Positions 12,150 to 24,706 of a stretch of DNA of 64,000 bases are shown here, piece by piece; position 1 is the first letter of the stretch, and each line of letters starts with the position of its first letter. Position numbers and translations under genes: made by a program. A model generated the notes under the pieces. That model saw only the letters and a list, made by a program, of their open reading frames with translations, ran no database searches and had not been told where the DNA came from. The stretch lies in assembly GCF_033568475.1 (NCBI RefSeq), contig NC_133122.1, positions 182,423,449 to 182,487,448 on the forward strand, given 5' to 3'. Source of the DNA: Henckelia pumila. Its lineage: Eukaryota > Streptophyta > Magnoliopsida > Lamiales > Gesneriaceae.

Positions 12150-12351
12150 TTTCAGTTTATCTAAATTTAAATATAAAATAGATTTAATTATATATTTATA
12201 TATATAAGTTTAACATTTATTTATAAAAATGTAAAACTACTTCATTTGTTTTTATATATATAACTATTTCATTACATTAATAATATTATATAATTTTTGG
12301 TAATTTTTTTAATAAAAAGATCTTAAAATACCAAACACATCAACATCTTTA
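12150..12351. repeat. Left half of an AT-rich repeat split by the hAT transposon
   Basis: Matches 26480-26650 in order, including TAATTTTTGGTAATTTTT-like and ACACATCAACATCTTTA stretches. The other half resumes after the hAT at 26141-26224. The hAT is therefore inserted into one copy of this repeat, and a second copy lies next to it. Confidence 0.6.
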
Positions 12352-15300
12352 CTATGTAGCACGGATATTGCAGATTTTTTTAAAGTATCAGATACGGATA
12401 CGATACACAAATACGCATATCGGACACGGTAAAAAACGTGTCATTGACTTTTTTGAAGTTTAACCAGTCGAATACGACGAGGATACGACTAGGACACGTT
12501 TTTGGATACGTTTCGGCTCAATTGCAAAAAATTTAAAATTTTTAGGGTTAAATTGAAAAGCAATAAGACTTCTGAGGACTATTTAATAAATATACTAAAA
12601 TTAATTGGGCCTAAAAAGCCCTAATCAGTAGTCTTTCTTCTCCGATTAATTTTCTGCCCAAGTGCGTCTTTCTATCGTCATCGACATCGTCCATCTATCA
12701 TCAGTCATCCCGAATTCCCAACACTAGTCGCCAGTCGTTGTCCCTCACCGCGTCCCGCCACTCGCCGCTCTCCGTCCCCTGTAGCTTCACTCTAGTTTTT
12801 TGGTACGTTTTTTTATTTTTCTTTCTAAAATCAGTGCCCACTGCCCAGATTATTTTTTTTCTTTTGGGATGTATCTTCTTAATTGTTGTTTCTAGCAGAA
12901 AAGTCTTGATTGATTTTGTACAGCACATTAGGCACTAGGTTGTACAATAGGCACTAAGCAGTAGGTTGTTGCTTTGTTGGAAAGTCTATTGATTGATATG
13001 TTTGCATTATTTTCAGCCTATTTGCCATGGAAAGCTTTCAAAATGAGAGTGGACAGGAGAATGTTGATGATTATTCTCCTTTGTGGAGATTTTTAACCAA
13101 GGTGGAAAAGGGAACTGGAGGAGGAAATGTCACTTGGTCATGCAACATATGTACTAAAATGTGCAAAGGATCATATTCAAGGGTAAAAGCACATCTGTTA
13201 AAACAAAAATGAGTTGGAATTGCTGGTTGTACGACTGTTACAATGGACCAAATGAATCGTATGCAACAGCTTGTGGATGATGCGGAATTGAGAAAGAAAA
13301 TTCTAAACCGAAAGAATTTCCATTGCCTTCATCATCTGTATCATCAAACATGGCTTCAAAATCTTCATTCAGTGGTCCTTTGCAAAGCGATGATCCAACA
13401 AAGAAGAGGAAAGTACCAATTGGCCCTCTTGAAAAAACTTTTAACTTGAATGCTAGAGATGATCTTCACTCTGAAATTGCTAGGTTGTTTTACACCGGGG
13501 GATTATCTTTCAACATTGCTAGAAATCCTCATTACGTTCGTGCTTTCAGTTCTACTCAACGAACGATTCCAGGTTATCTTCCACCTTGATACAATTTATT
13601 GAGAACTTCACTTCTTCAAAAAGAAAAAGCTCATATTGAAAAATTGTTGGAGCCAACAAAAGCTGTTTGGAAACAAAAAGGAGTTAGTATTTGTAGTGAT
13701 GGGTGGTCGGATGTGCAAAGAAGACCGTTAATTCATATCATGTCAAGTGTGTGAGAGTGGTCCTATGTTTTTTAAGGAGATTAATTGTGAAGGTGAGTAC
13801 AAGGATAAAATTTTCATCTCTAAGTTACTCATTAATGCCATAAATGAAGTGGGACATCAGAATATTGTACAAGTGGTCACTAATAATGCTCCTATTTGCA
13901 AAGCTGCTGGGTTACTCATTGAGGCAAAGTACCCACACATATTTTGGACTCTTTGTGTTGTGCACACATTGAATCTTGCTTTGAAAAATATTTGTGCACC
14001 GACTGACTCTCTGCAAAACAGATAAGCCTTTGATGAGTGAAAGTGGATAGCTGAAGTAGCAAATGATGCTTCAATGATCAAGAATTTTATCATGAATCAC
14101 AATATGAGATTATCGATGTTCAACGATAACTCAAACTTGAAGATTCTATCACTTGCAGATACTCGATTTGCTTCCACGATCATTATACTTAAGAGGTTCA
14201 GACAAATCAAAAGATGTTTTGAAAACATGATGATTAGTGAAAGATAGGATATGTACAAGGAGGATGATGTAGTGAACGCTAGAGCAGTGAAGTACAATAT
14301 ATTGGATGATCAATTTTGGGAAAAGATTGATTATATACTTGCTTTCACAAGTCCGATTTATGAGATGCTAAGGAAAGCAGACACTGATCAACCTTGTCTT
14401 CATTTAGTCTATGAGTGATGGGATGAAATGATAGAGAAAATGAGAGTTGCTATCTCAAAGGGGCTTCATAGTGGAGATTCAAAGTTTTATGATGTTGTTC
14501 ATAATATTCTGATGGAAGCGATGGAATAAAAGGAACACACCTTTACATTGTTTGGCGCATTCTTTGAATCCAACGTAAAACTCTAAAAAATTTAACTATC
14601 TAAGTGTGACGCCTAAAATCCAATCTACTATATCACATGTATTAAATTAAATAAATATTAGGATTATTATTTTTAAGATTAATTGATTAAATTCTTTATG
14701 CGATTTATGTGTTAATAAAATATTTTATTATTTATTCAAATGATTTTTATTGTACTAACTATTTAATTAATGTTTTTTTTATTGTTTAAGGTTATTTGTC
14801 AAAATAATTTTTAATTGTTTAGTTTATTCTTTTAAATGATTTTAACTGGTTAGCTTATTTGTTTAAATATTTTCGAGTGTCCAACTTATTTATTTTTAAA
14901 TAGCCTAAGTTTAGCGGTTAGTTACTTTAAATTATTTTAAACTATTTTAAATGTCTAGCTTATTTATTTATATCATTTTTAATTATCCAAATCATTTTAA
15001 AGGTTTTTATTTTCCGCTTGTGTGTCTATTTAAATTGCTTTTAAACGTTAGTATAATTCGTTTAAATTATTTTAAATCGCTCAGTTTATGAGTTAAATAT
15101 TTTATTTATCGGTGTGACATCAAAATATTTATGTATTAAAAGTTAGCATTTGCAAACCCAGTAAAGAGAATTTGAGTATTTAATTCTTAAATTTTATAAA
15201 ATCAAGTATTTGCGAAATTTAGACCTAGCGCTTATAAATGTCATACATTATATATTATGCATTAAGACCCTCGCACACTTAATTTCATCGGCCCAAAGGA

Positions 15301-16330
15301 GTTACTTTTATTTCCCAGCCCAAAGTTCTCGGCCCATTAGGGATTAACTCCAACCCAATTTCCTCACCCCTTCTCCAAGCCTAAAGCCGATACAGACATC
15401 CCTTCTTTCCATTCTTGTTCTTCTCGCGATACCTCTTATTTCCTTGTTCTTCCTGATCGCTGCCTGCATCGCCGTGAGCCGCCATTTCCGATTGAAGCTC
15501 GAGCTCAGTGAGCTCCTTCGTTCCAGCTCATTCCCAAGCTTGTACCAGCTCGTTCTCGGCTTCTTCTCTTTTCCTTCCCTTCAATTTCCTCGGGCAAAGG
15601 CAATAATATTAGTTCTTTTCTCACCATTTCAGAGTTTTGGGTCGTGCGTAGATTGGGTAATCGCATTTCACTCTTTTTCAGAAAGTTCGTGCCCTTGTTT
15701 CGAAGTAAATGGAATCGGCTCCAGCTCAACCGAGCTCTCTCCTCCATTTCTGATTTTTTTTAGTTTAAGGAAAGATTATGGAATTCATTCATATGCTTTA
15801 TAGAATATGTTAGTTGTGTTGATTGGCATTTTGTTGTTGTATAGAAAGTATTTTTCCCCCCTTGTGCATGCCCTGCTCCCTTGTTCTCACGGCTGGAATA
15901 TTTTTTTTAACACTGGAATTTTGATTGCCGTGAGTTTATTATTGCACATATGAGTTAAATGATGGAGTTAAAATCTTCGAATGCCATTGCCTTCATGCTT
16001 GTTTTATTTTCCGAAAATTCCAGAAAGTTTTGGGCTGTCTTGTACGTTTTTTGTTGTGGTGTTGATGGTGTTTGATTGGTGTGGCGATATAGAGGCTACC
16101 ATGAGTGATACGTAGTTCACGTGGTAGCAATAGAATGAGTCGGATGCGTTTTGAGTATTGTGATAGGGGCTGTTCGAACTTGACAGCAGCTTAGGGACTG
16201 TGTTGGGCTGTCCGGGTTTTGAGCTTTAGCAAGGAGGAATTGGAGACTGTCTAAGGGTCATGGTTGTAGTAGCCCGTACCCTAATTGAGTAATTAAAGGA
16301 TTAATGCTAATTAATTGAATTGGGTATCGG

Positions 16331-16604
16331 ACGGATCGGAAGCTCCGAAGGCACGATCGGAAGTTCCGAACAGGATCGGAAGCTCCGATGAGCGATCGGA
16401 GGCACCGATGTTATTACGTCAGGCATGACGTGTGGATGGATCGGAAGCTCCGATCAGGACCGGAAGCTCCGATCACCCCTATCCGGAGTCAACAAGTGAT
16501 ATTTTGACACGTGGCAGATCAGGATCTTCGGAAGCTCCGATGGCAGGATCGGACGTTCCGATCGGGGTTCGGACGTTCCGATCAAGGATCGGAAGTTCCG
16601 ATCG
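16331..16604 (+). promoter_or_regulatory. GATCGGAAGCTCCGATC motif array, LTR promoter region
   Basis: Ten copies or variants of an imperfect dyad of the form GATCGGAAGCTCCGATC (core variants AAGCTC, AAGTTC, ACGTTC, AGGCAC) lie in 274 bp. ACGT-core sites TACGTCAGGCATGACGTG and CACGTGGC lie between them. The array ends about 5 bp before the TATA box, the position of an upstream promoter or enhancer region. Function is inferred from position only. Confidence 0.8.
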
Positions 16605-16608
16605 TTGT

Positions 16609-16619
16609 CTATAAATAGA
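16609..16619 (+). promoter_or_regulatory. LTR TATA box
   Basis: TCTATAAATAG directly downstream of the motif array. It should place the element's transcription start about 30 bp further on. The same sequence occurs in the 3' LTR at 22565-22575. Confidence 0.75.
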
Positions 16620-17607
16620 AGGCCGAGACTTCACTTTCAAATGCCAATTCCGAGTCCTCCTTTCCTTTCTAGTCCTTTTGGAGCTGTTCTAGTCTTCTTA
16701 GGCTTGGTCCGGAGGTCGGCGGGGCGTTCGGTAGTCGTAGCGGAGTTGTGCCCAAGTTTTGGAGGCATCGACATCAAAGGGCTAACGACGGACGAAGGTA
16801 TAGCTTTTGCTTCTTATAAATATTTAGGAGTATGCAATAGCTTAGTTAAGGCTTTTAGAGCACTTTAATGATAGTAGTATCATTTGGCAGTGTAGAGCAG
16901 ACTATAGGCATGGACCTAGAGTTGGTAGAGCTTGCACTGTATTGAGGTACGAAAGTACTGTTCGAGATATCCTGACTGAGTATGCATGTATTATGTGACT
17001 GCATGAATTATATGCCATGATATTATGCTGCATTCATTTGCATCTTGCTGTATCTCCTTCGAGATGTCTGTAGTAGGGTTGTACCCTATCCTGTTAGTGG
17101 ATGGACTTCCATCGATTTGGGTCCGGCGTTTCCACGGTTATCTCGGTATGGGAGCCACCTCCTGAAGCGACGGCACAGCGTGCTACATACCAGGGCCCGG
17201 TCTGTCTCTGTTATCTGATCCTTGACCTCGAGTCTATAGGGAGTTCACTTTGCATGCATGTATACTCATACTCTCGTGCTGAGCAATTTATGCTCACGTC
17301 TCGTACTCTGTATTTTCTGGACACCCTATTCCATGGGGCAGGTTTGCGATTGGACGAGGAGGGTGGATCCAGGAGGGGCTAGTCAGCGGTTGGCCGGCTG
17401 GAGCTTCGCTTAGGTTTTATTACTGTTGTTTGGGTTTATACAGCTATTCGATTTGGTTGTATATTATGGGATAATTACAGATTCCTTTACTTGGGATTGT
17501 ATAATGTTATTGGTTTCCGCAGTTTTATTCTGATATCTGTTTAATTAAGTTAATTGCATGCCTAAGTTCTGTTTAGTAGGTGATTCGGGTAAGGGTCACT
17601 ACATTTA

Positions 17608-17619
17608 TGGTATCAGAGC
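17608..17619 (+). other. Primer-binding site of Tekay element 1
   Basis: TGGTATCAGAGC, complementary to the 3' end of initiator tRNA-Met, four bases after the 5' LTR. Confidence 0.88.
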
Positions 17620-17668
17620 ATGCAAAAGATTTCTTGGGATTTAGTCTCATCTTGAGGTATTTTTGTAG

Positions 17669-20600
17669 ATGTCAAATCGTGACGATCAGAGTTCTCATGG
17701 TAGTGTTGGTGGGCGTTGGGGTGATGCCGACCGGGAGCCTCGTCGAGAACGGCGTCATCGTCACCATGACGACGAGCGTTTCACTGTGCGTCGATTCTTA
17801 GCTATGGGTCCTAAGCCCTTAGTTGGAGGTGAGTCTCCGGAGGATGCGGAGAACTGGTTAGACCGCATGGAGACGACTTTTCAGACTTTTCAATGCACCG
17901 ATGAGCAGAAGGTGGAGACCCTTGGCTATCTTCTGGATGGGCGTGCGCGCAGGTGGTGGAGGTTTACTTCTGCACCTTTTGTTGCGGCGAGAGGAGTGGC
18001 CACCTGGGCCGAGTTTCGCACAGCTTTCCAAAAGCGGTATTTTCCTCCTGCACTCCGACAGTCGAAGGCGGGCGAGCTATTGAGTCTGCGACAAGGAGCC
18101 ATGTCTATTGATGAGTATCAGCAGAGGTTCTTTGATCTGTTATCCTATTGCCCAGAGATTGCTGATAGCTCAGAGATGAAGTATAATCTGTTCCTTCAGG
18201 GCCTTAACCCTGAGATCCATGACCGTGTGGCGGTTGGCGACGACATGTCCTACGAGGGTTTGGTGAGCCGTTGTCATCAGGCAGAGGACAGCATTCGGCG
18301 GAACAGGTCTTTCCCTCAGTCGAGGCCTGCTAGTTCTTTGGGTCCCCGTGCCCAAACTTTCAAGAAGTCTGGATCTTCTTCTTCCTCTGGTTCTGGAGGT
18401 GTTGTTCGTTATGGTAAGAAGGACAAGTGTGATCACTGTGGGAAGAACCATCCATCCGACAAGTGCCGCAGGGCTTCGGGAGCTTGTTTCCGTTGTGGAG
18501 AGACTGGTCATATCCGGAGGGATTGTCCACAGTCTGGGGGAGGCGGTTCAGGTTCAGGTTCTGGATCGGGTTCTCAGGCTACCGTACAGCAGAGGTCGCA
18601 GGGACAGTCTGCTGGGAGTTCTCATTTTAGGCCACGAGCTTCTGGCCAGGTGTTTGCCCTGAGACATGATCAGGCTGTGGAGGAGAATGAGAAAGTCATC
18701 GCAGGTACATTTCTGCTTTATGGTATACCTGCTCTTGTACTTATTGACACTGGTGCATCTCATTCCTTCATTTCTGCACGTTTTGTTAAGAGGCATAAGT
18801 TACCATGCATTGCACTAGACGTAGTGATGTCTATTTCTACTCCGACGGGCCAATCTGCTTTGGCTAAGCGTCTAGTGATGGGTTGTCCTTTAGAGTTCGA
18901 AGGGAACATTCTGTTAGCGAATCTCATGGTCCTGGCGATGGACGACTTTGATTGCATTCTGGGAATAGATGTGCTGACTACCTATCGAGCTTCAGTGGAC
19001 TGCTATCAGAGATTAGTACGCTTTCATCCGGAAGGGAGTGAGAGTTGGTTTTTCTATGGTGAGGGAGCGCGACCCCCGATGCCTTTGGTATCAGATTTGA
19101 GAGCCTGTCGAGCTCTGGAGTCTGGCGGGGAAGGCTACCTTATCTATGCAGTTGATTTGTCCGCTGAGAGTATTGGGATAGAGAGCATTCCTGTTGTGGA
19201 TGAATTTCCAGATGTGTTTCCTGATGAGATTCCGGGTTTTCCTCCTGCTAGGGAAGTCGAGTTTGGCATAGAGTTGATGCCGGGTACTTCGCCTATTTCT
19301 AGAGCACCGTATCGTCTGGCTCCGTCAGAGATGCGTGAGTTGAAGAATCAGCTACAGGATCTTTTGGACAAAGGGTACATTCGTCCTAGTGTATCTCCTT
19401 GGGGAGCTCCTGTTCTCTTCGTGAAGAAGAAGGATGGGTCGATGCGGCTGTGCATTGACTATCGGCAGCTGAATCGAGTCACTGTGAAGAACAAGTATCC
19501 GTTGCCTCGTGTTGATGACTTGTTTGACCAGCTGCAGGGCACATCAATTTACTCCAAGATTGACTTGAGATCTGGGTATCATCAGTTGAGAGTCCGTGAT
19601 CAGGACGTAGCCAAGACTGCATTCCATACTCGCTATGGTCATTACGAGTTCCTAGTGATGCCATTTGGTTTGACTAATGCGCCGGCTATATTCATGGATC
19701 TGATGAACCGTGTCTTCAGGGAGTATTTGGACAAGTTTGTCGTGGTCTTCATTGACGACATCCTGGTTTATTCGCGTAATACGGAAGAGCATGTTTCTCA
19801 CTTGCGGTTGGTACTGCAGACTCTTCGAGATGAGCAATTGTACGCCAAGCTGAGCAAGTGTGAGTTCTGGATGGATAGAGTGGTTTTTCTTGGCCATATC
19901 ATATCCAGGGAGGGAATTTCTGTTGATCCAAGCAAGATTGAAGCGGTACTTAATTGGTCGCGTCCGACGACAGTTGCTGAGATCCGTAGTTTTCTGGGTC
20001 TAGCAGGGTATTATCGTCGCTTCATTCTGAACTTCTCTCAGTTAGCTCGACCGTTGACGCAGCTTACCCGTAAGGGTGTGGATTTTGAGTGGTCCTCCGA
20101 GTGTGAGGAGAATTTCCGTGAGCTTCGACGGCGGTTGACTTCTGCGCCGGTGTTGGCATTACCGTCAGGATCTGGAGGGTATGTAGTTTACACGGATGCT
20201 TCTCTTCAGGGGTTAGGTTGTGTCCTGACTCAGAATGGGCATGTGATCGCATACGCTTCTAGACAGCTGAAGCTTCACGAGGACAACTATCCAGTCCATG
20301 ATTTGGAGTTAGCAGCCATTGTGTTCGCTTTGAAGATCTGGCGTCATTATCTTTATGGCGAGAAATTTGAGATCTTCACCGACCATAAGAGTCTCAAGTA
20401 TTTGTTCACTCAGGCAGAATTGAACATGAGACAGAGACGTTGGATGGACTTGCTTAAGGACTATGATTGCGAGATTAAGTACCATCCGGGAGCTGCTAAT
20501 CTCACCGCCGATGCTTTGAGTCGCAAGGTGCGACTATCCGCACTTCAGACTTGTTCGATGTCTAGTGCGATCAGTGACTGTTGTACTTCAGGTTTTACCT

Positions 20601-22084
20601 TCAAGCATAAGAAAGGTATGCAGAGTATCCAGATGTTTGCGATATTATCTGAGCCACCCTTGTATTCGCGGATCCGAGATGCTCAAATGTCTGATTCGAA
20701 GACCCAGCGTTTAGCTCATCTAGCTAACGAGGGTAGCTCGTCTGGATTTCATTATCAGTCAGATGGCTTTTTGTGTTTGTCTGGTAGGCTTGTGATTCCA
20801 CAGGATGAAGAGTTGCGAGAGGAGATTTTATCTCAGGCACATCGCACTAAGTTGAGTATTCATCCTGGGAGCAACAAGATGTACAAGGACCTACGTACTC
20901 GTTTCTGGTGGAAGGGAATGAAACGCAGTGTTTATCAGTTTGTTTCGAGATGTTTGGTGTGTCAACAGGTCAAGGCAGAGCACCGACGACCTGGAGGATT
21001 GCTTCACAGTCTGCCTATTCCTGAATGGAAATGGGATTTTATCACTATGGACTTTGTGACCCATTTGCCGGTATCCCCGAGGAACTGTGATGCTATCTGG
21101 GTGGTGGTGGACCGACTCACCAAATCAGCGCATTTCATTGCCTATAGCCGAGAGTACTCTGTGGATCGCATGGCACGGATGTACATTCAGGAGATCGTCC
21201 GACTTCATGGAGTGCCTGTGAGCATTGTCAGTGATCGGGACCCCAGGTTTACTTCTAGATTCTGGGGGAGTGTTCAGCATGCGATGGGTACTACTCTCAG
21301 TTTGAGTACAGCCTATCATCCGGAGACTGATGGCCAGTCAGAGCGCACTATCCGTACCCTTGAGGATATGCTTAGAGCGTGCGTCATGGATTTTGGTTCA
21401 GCCTAGCAGGATCATTTGCCGTTGATCGAGTTCGCTTACAACAACAGCTATCACACTAGTATTGGGATGGCACCTTTTGAGGCGTTGTATGGGCGACGTT
21501 GTCGTACTCCACTCTTTTGGGAAGAAGTGGGGGAGAGACAGGCTGAGGGACCAGAATTTATCCAGCAGGCGATAGACATGGTTGATCAGATCAAGAAACG
21601 GATTAAGACTGCACAGGATCGTCAGGCCAGCTATGCTAATATCAAGCGTAGGCCTTTGCAGTTCGAGGTCGGGGAGAAAGTGTTTCTGAGAGTGTCACCT
21701 TTCCGCAAGATTCTCAGATTTGGCCTTAAGGGCAAGTTGTCTCCCAGATTTATCGGTCCGTTTGAGATCTTGGAGAGTATTGGCGATTTGGCTTATCGAC
21801 TAGCTTTGCCACCGCATCTGTCCAGTATTCACGACGTGTTCCACGTATCTTTATTGCGACGGTATGTGGCGGATGAATCTCATATTCTGCAGCGGTCTGA
21901 GGTTCAGGTAGACAAGGATTTGACTTATGTTGAGAAACCTCTTCGTATCCTGGATTATAAGGATAAGGTTTTACGGAACAAATTCATTCCTTTGGTTTTA
22001 GTTCAGTGGCAGCGCCGAGGCACTGAGGAAGCTACTTGGGAGCTTGAGGACAGGATGCGTAAAGACCATCCTGAGTTGTTTTGA
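17669..22084 (+). pseudogene. Tekay gag-pol polyprotein with one nonsense codon
   Basis: A single 1,472-codon frame is cut only by TAG at 21404-21406, in the integrase. Visible domains: gag ([35 protein letters not shown]), zinc knuckle [14 protein letters not shown] near residue 273, protease [10 protein letters not shown] near 359, [15 protein letters not shown] and FIDDILVYS (about 694), RNase H YTDAS near 842, integrase zinc region from about 1057 ([31 protein letters not shown]) and core. A C-terminal chromodomain-like segment (RILDYKDKVLRN, QWQRRGTEEATWE) follows. Such chromodomains are thought to steer integration to heterochromatin. The stop fits a single G-to-A change in a Trp codon conserved in the sister element. 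Confidence 0.92.
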
Positions 22085-22220
22085 TTTCATTCTTTAAGAT
22101 GTATTCAGTTGCAAACTCTGTAAACGTTTGATTTGAATAAAGAATGTTTCTGATTTCTGTATTTTGCATTCGGTACTTAAGATCTGTTTTCGAGGACGAA
22201 ATATCTTAAGTGGGGGAGAA

Positions 22221-23559
22221 TGTAGTAGCCCGTACCCTAATTGAGTAATTAAAGGATTAATGCTAATTAATTGAATTGGGTATCGGACGGATCGGAAGCT
22301 CCGAAGGCACGATCGGAAGTTCCGAACAGGATCGGAAGCTCCGATGAGCGATCGGAGGCACCGATGTTATTACGTCAGGCATGACGTGTGGATGGATCGG
22401 AAGCTCCGATCAGGACCGGAAGCTCCGATCACCCCTATCCGGAGTCAACAAGTGATATTTTGACACGTGGCAGATCAGGATCTTCGGAAGCTCCGATGGC
22501 AGGATCGGACGTTCCGATCGGGGTTCGGACGTTCCGATCAAGGATCGGAAGTTCCGATCGTTGTCTATAAATAGAAGGCCGAGACTTCACTTTCAAATGC
22601 CAATTCCGAGTCCTCCTTTCCTTTCTAGTCCTTTTGGAGCCGTTCTAGTCTTCTTAGGCTTGGTCCGGAGGTCGGCGGGGCGTTCGATAGTCGTAGCGGA
22701 GTTGTGCCCAAGTTTTGGAGGCATCGACATCAAAGGGCTAACGACGGACGAAGGTATAGCTTTTGCTTCCTATAAATATTTAGGAGTATGCAATAGCTTA
22801 GTTAAGGCTTTTAGAGCACTTTAATGATAGTAGTATCATTTGGCAGTGTAGAGCAGACTATAGGCGTGGACCTAGAGTTGGTAGAGCTTGCACTGTATTG
22901 AGGTACGAAAGTACTGTTCGAGATATCCTGACTGAGTATGCATGTATTATGTGACTGCATGAATTATATGCCATGATATTATGCTGCATTCATTTGCATC
23001 TTGCTGTATCTCCTTCGAGATGTCTGTAGTAGGGTTGTACCCTATCCTGTTAGTGGATGGACTTCCATCGATTTGGGTCCGGCGTTTCCACGGTTATCTC
23101 GGTATGGGAGCCACCTCCTGAAGCGACGGCACAGCGTGCTACATACCAGGGCCCGGTCTGTCTCTGTTATCTGATCCTTGACCTCAAGTCTATAGGGAGT
23201 TCACTTTGCATGCATGTATACTCATACTCTCGTGCTGAGCAATTTATGCTCACGTCTCGTACTCTGTATTTTCTGGACACCCTATTCCATGGGGCAGGTT
23301 TGCGATTGGACGAGGAGGGTGGATCCAGGAGGGGCTAGTCAGCGGTTGGCCGGCTGGAGCTTCGCTTAGGTTTTATTACTGTTGTTTGGGTTTATACAGC
23401 TATTCGATTTGGTTGTATATTATGGGATAATTACAGATTCCTTTACTTGGGATTGTATAATGTTATTGATTTCCGCAGTTTTATTCTGATATCTGTTTAA
23501 TTAAGTTAATTGCATGCCTAAGTTCTGTTTAGTAGGTGATTCGGGTAAGGGTCACTACA
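22221..23559 (+). repeat. 3' LTR of Tekay element 1
   Basis: 1,339 bp; carries the same ten-copy motif array (22287-22560) and TATA box as the 5' LTR. It is followed by the ATGGT duplication. Confidence 0.93.
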
Positions 23560-24248
23560 ATGGTTGAGACTAGATATCGGTCTTTGGTCTTAGGTTAGTG
23601 GTTCAAGGATTTTGGGGCAATTTGGTAAGTTCGGTTTGAATTTAGGACATTGATCTTGAGCAGAATTTCAGGTGGTGTGGAGCTGTCCAGAAACTTATTG
23701 CTAAAGTTAGGCTAAAATCAGAATTTGGACAGGGGCTTGGGTTTGGGATTAGGCCAACATGTTAGGAATATTTTGGTAAAAGCGGGAATTAATTCGGTTA
23801 AGTTTTGGTCGAGTTCTAAGCCTTTGAATGTATAGGTGCAGAATTTGAAGAATGACCTGCTGCTGTCCGGAATTTTATTTTATTTTTATAAAATGGTTGG
23901 GATAGGAATAATACCCCGAAGATGACTTCCTTATTTAGTCCTAAGTTTCACGGGATCGTGGTTTCGAGCGAAACTCTTTTTGAATAAGTTTTGTGTGAGA
24001 TATAAGATTTGATGGGTGTACCGCTCCTTTCACCTAAGTGCTTTAATCATGGTTTAGAATCCCACCCCTGGTACTTTCCTAAATCACCATTTCAGTTATT
24101 CACCATCGAGTCTCTTGCATGTACATTGAGTAAACAGTTTTTCTTTGAGTTCATTACTTTCACATGTGCTTGCTAAGTCCTATATCCAATAAAGAAAGAA
24201 AATTACTTTTCGAACGAGGTGAACTGATTGTGACTATATAAATAACGT

Positions 24249-24392
24249 GTATGTGTGGGGTTGGAAGACGTTCTGACCTACCTTACCAATGGACATATAT
24301 GTGTGGGGTTAAGAGACGTCTTGGCCTACCTTACCAAATATAGACGTGTAAGCGTGGGGTTGAGAGAAATCTTGGCCTCCCTTACCAATCAC
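24249..24392. repeat. Three tandem copies of a 45-50-bp unit in the solo LTR
   Basis: Each copy contains TGTGGGGTT, then GACGT or an equivalent, then CTACCTTACCAA. Divergence is about 10-20% by eye. This is typical of internal duplications in long LTRs. Confidence 0.7.
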
Positions 24393-24691
24393 AGGGCAAG
24401 ATGAGTTTAGGAGACATCCTGACTTCCTTGCGGCATAGTGCACTGCAGCCATGATCATGATCGAAACCACAGGGTCACAACTCAAGGATCTAAGTTCGCT
24501 ATTTATATGTTTATGTTCAGAACCATGTTATGCAATTTATTGAGTTATTTGACTTAGCCTTGCACTTGTCATATTCCTGTACTCGCATCTTTTACATGTT
24601 CATTACTTATAAGTTCAGGGGCACTAACGGTTATTTTATTACGCACTATTTCGAATTCTGTGTGTGCTTGTAGTTATGTAGTACTCATTAT

Positions 24692-24706
24692 CCCCCCCCC
24701 CCCCCC
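24692..24706. repeat. Poly(C) run of 15
   Basis: Uninterrupted C homopolymer inside the solo LTR. The length may be unreliable because homopolymers are error-prone in sequencing. Confidence 0.8.

Larger units (their letters stand above)
16265..17603 (+). repeat. 5' LTR of Tekay element 1
   Basis: 1,339 bp, TG..CA ends, about 99.5% identical to the 3' copy by eye. It holds the motif array and TATA box described separately. Confidence 0.93.
16265..23559 (+). mobile_element. Young Ty3/Gypsy chromovirus, Tekay (Del) type
   Basis: Complete 7,295-bp element with two 1,339-bp LTRs (TGTAGTAGCC..CACTACA), a PBS TGGTATCAGAGC at 17608-17619, one gag-pol frame, and a polypurine tract TGGGGGAGAA at 22211-22220. 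It is flanked by a perfect ATGGT duplication (16260-16264 and 23560-23564). The LTRs differ at about six positions, all transitions, so insertion was recent. A single nonsense codon interrupts pol. Clade assignment rests on the gag type and the C-terminal chromodomain. Confidence 0.93.

Noticed and set aside
15444-15803. 119-codon frame in the left part of the solo LTR
   Set aside because: Low similarity to any domain; Ser/Phe-rich translation of pyrimidine-rich LTR DNA.
16432-16614. Open frame reading repeated GSEAP and GSSD, present twice (also 22388-22570)
   Set aside because: It is the translation of the LTR motif array upstream of the TATA box, identical in both LTRs, and not a gene.
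17101-17382. 93-codon open frame in both LTRs of Tekay element 1 (also 23057-23338)
   Set aside because: It lies within the LTR without a recognisable domain; duplication only reflects LTR identity.
18170-20252. Several minus-strand open frames across the Tekay gag-pol
   Set aside because: Antisense shadows of the well-supported plus-strand polyprotein.
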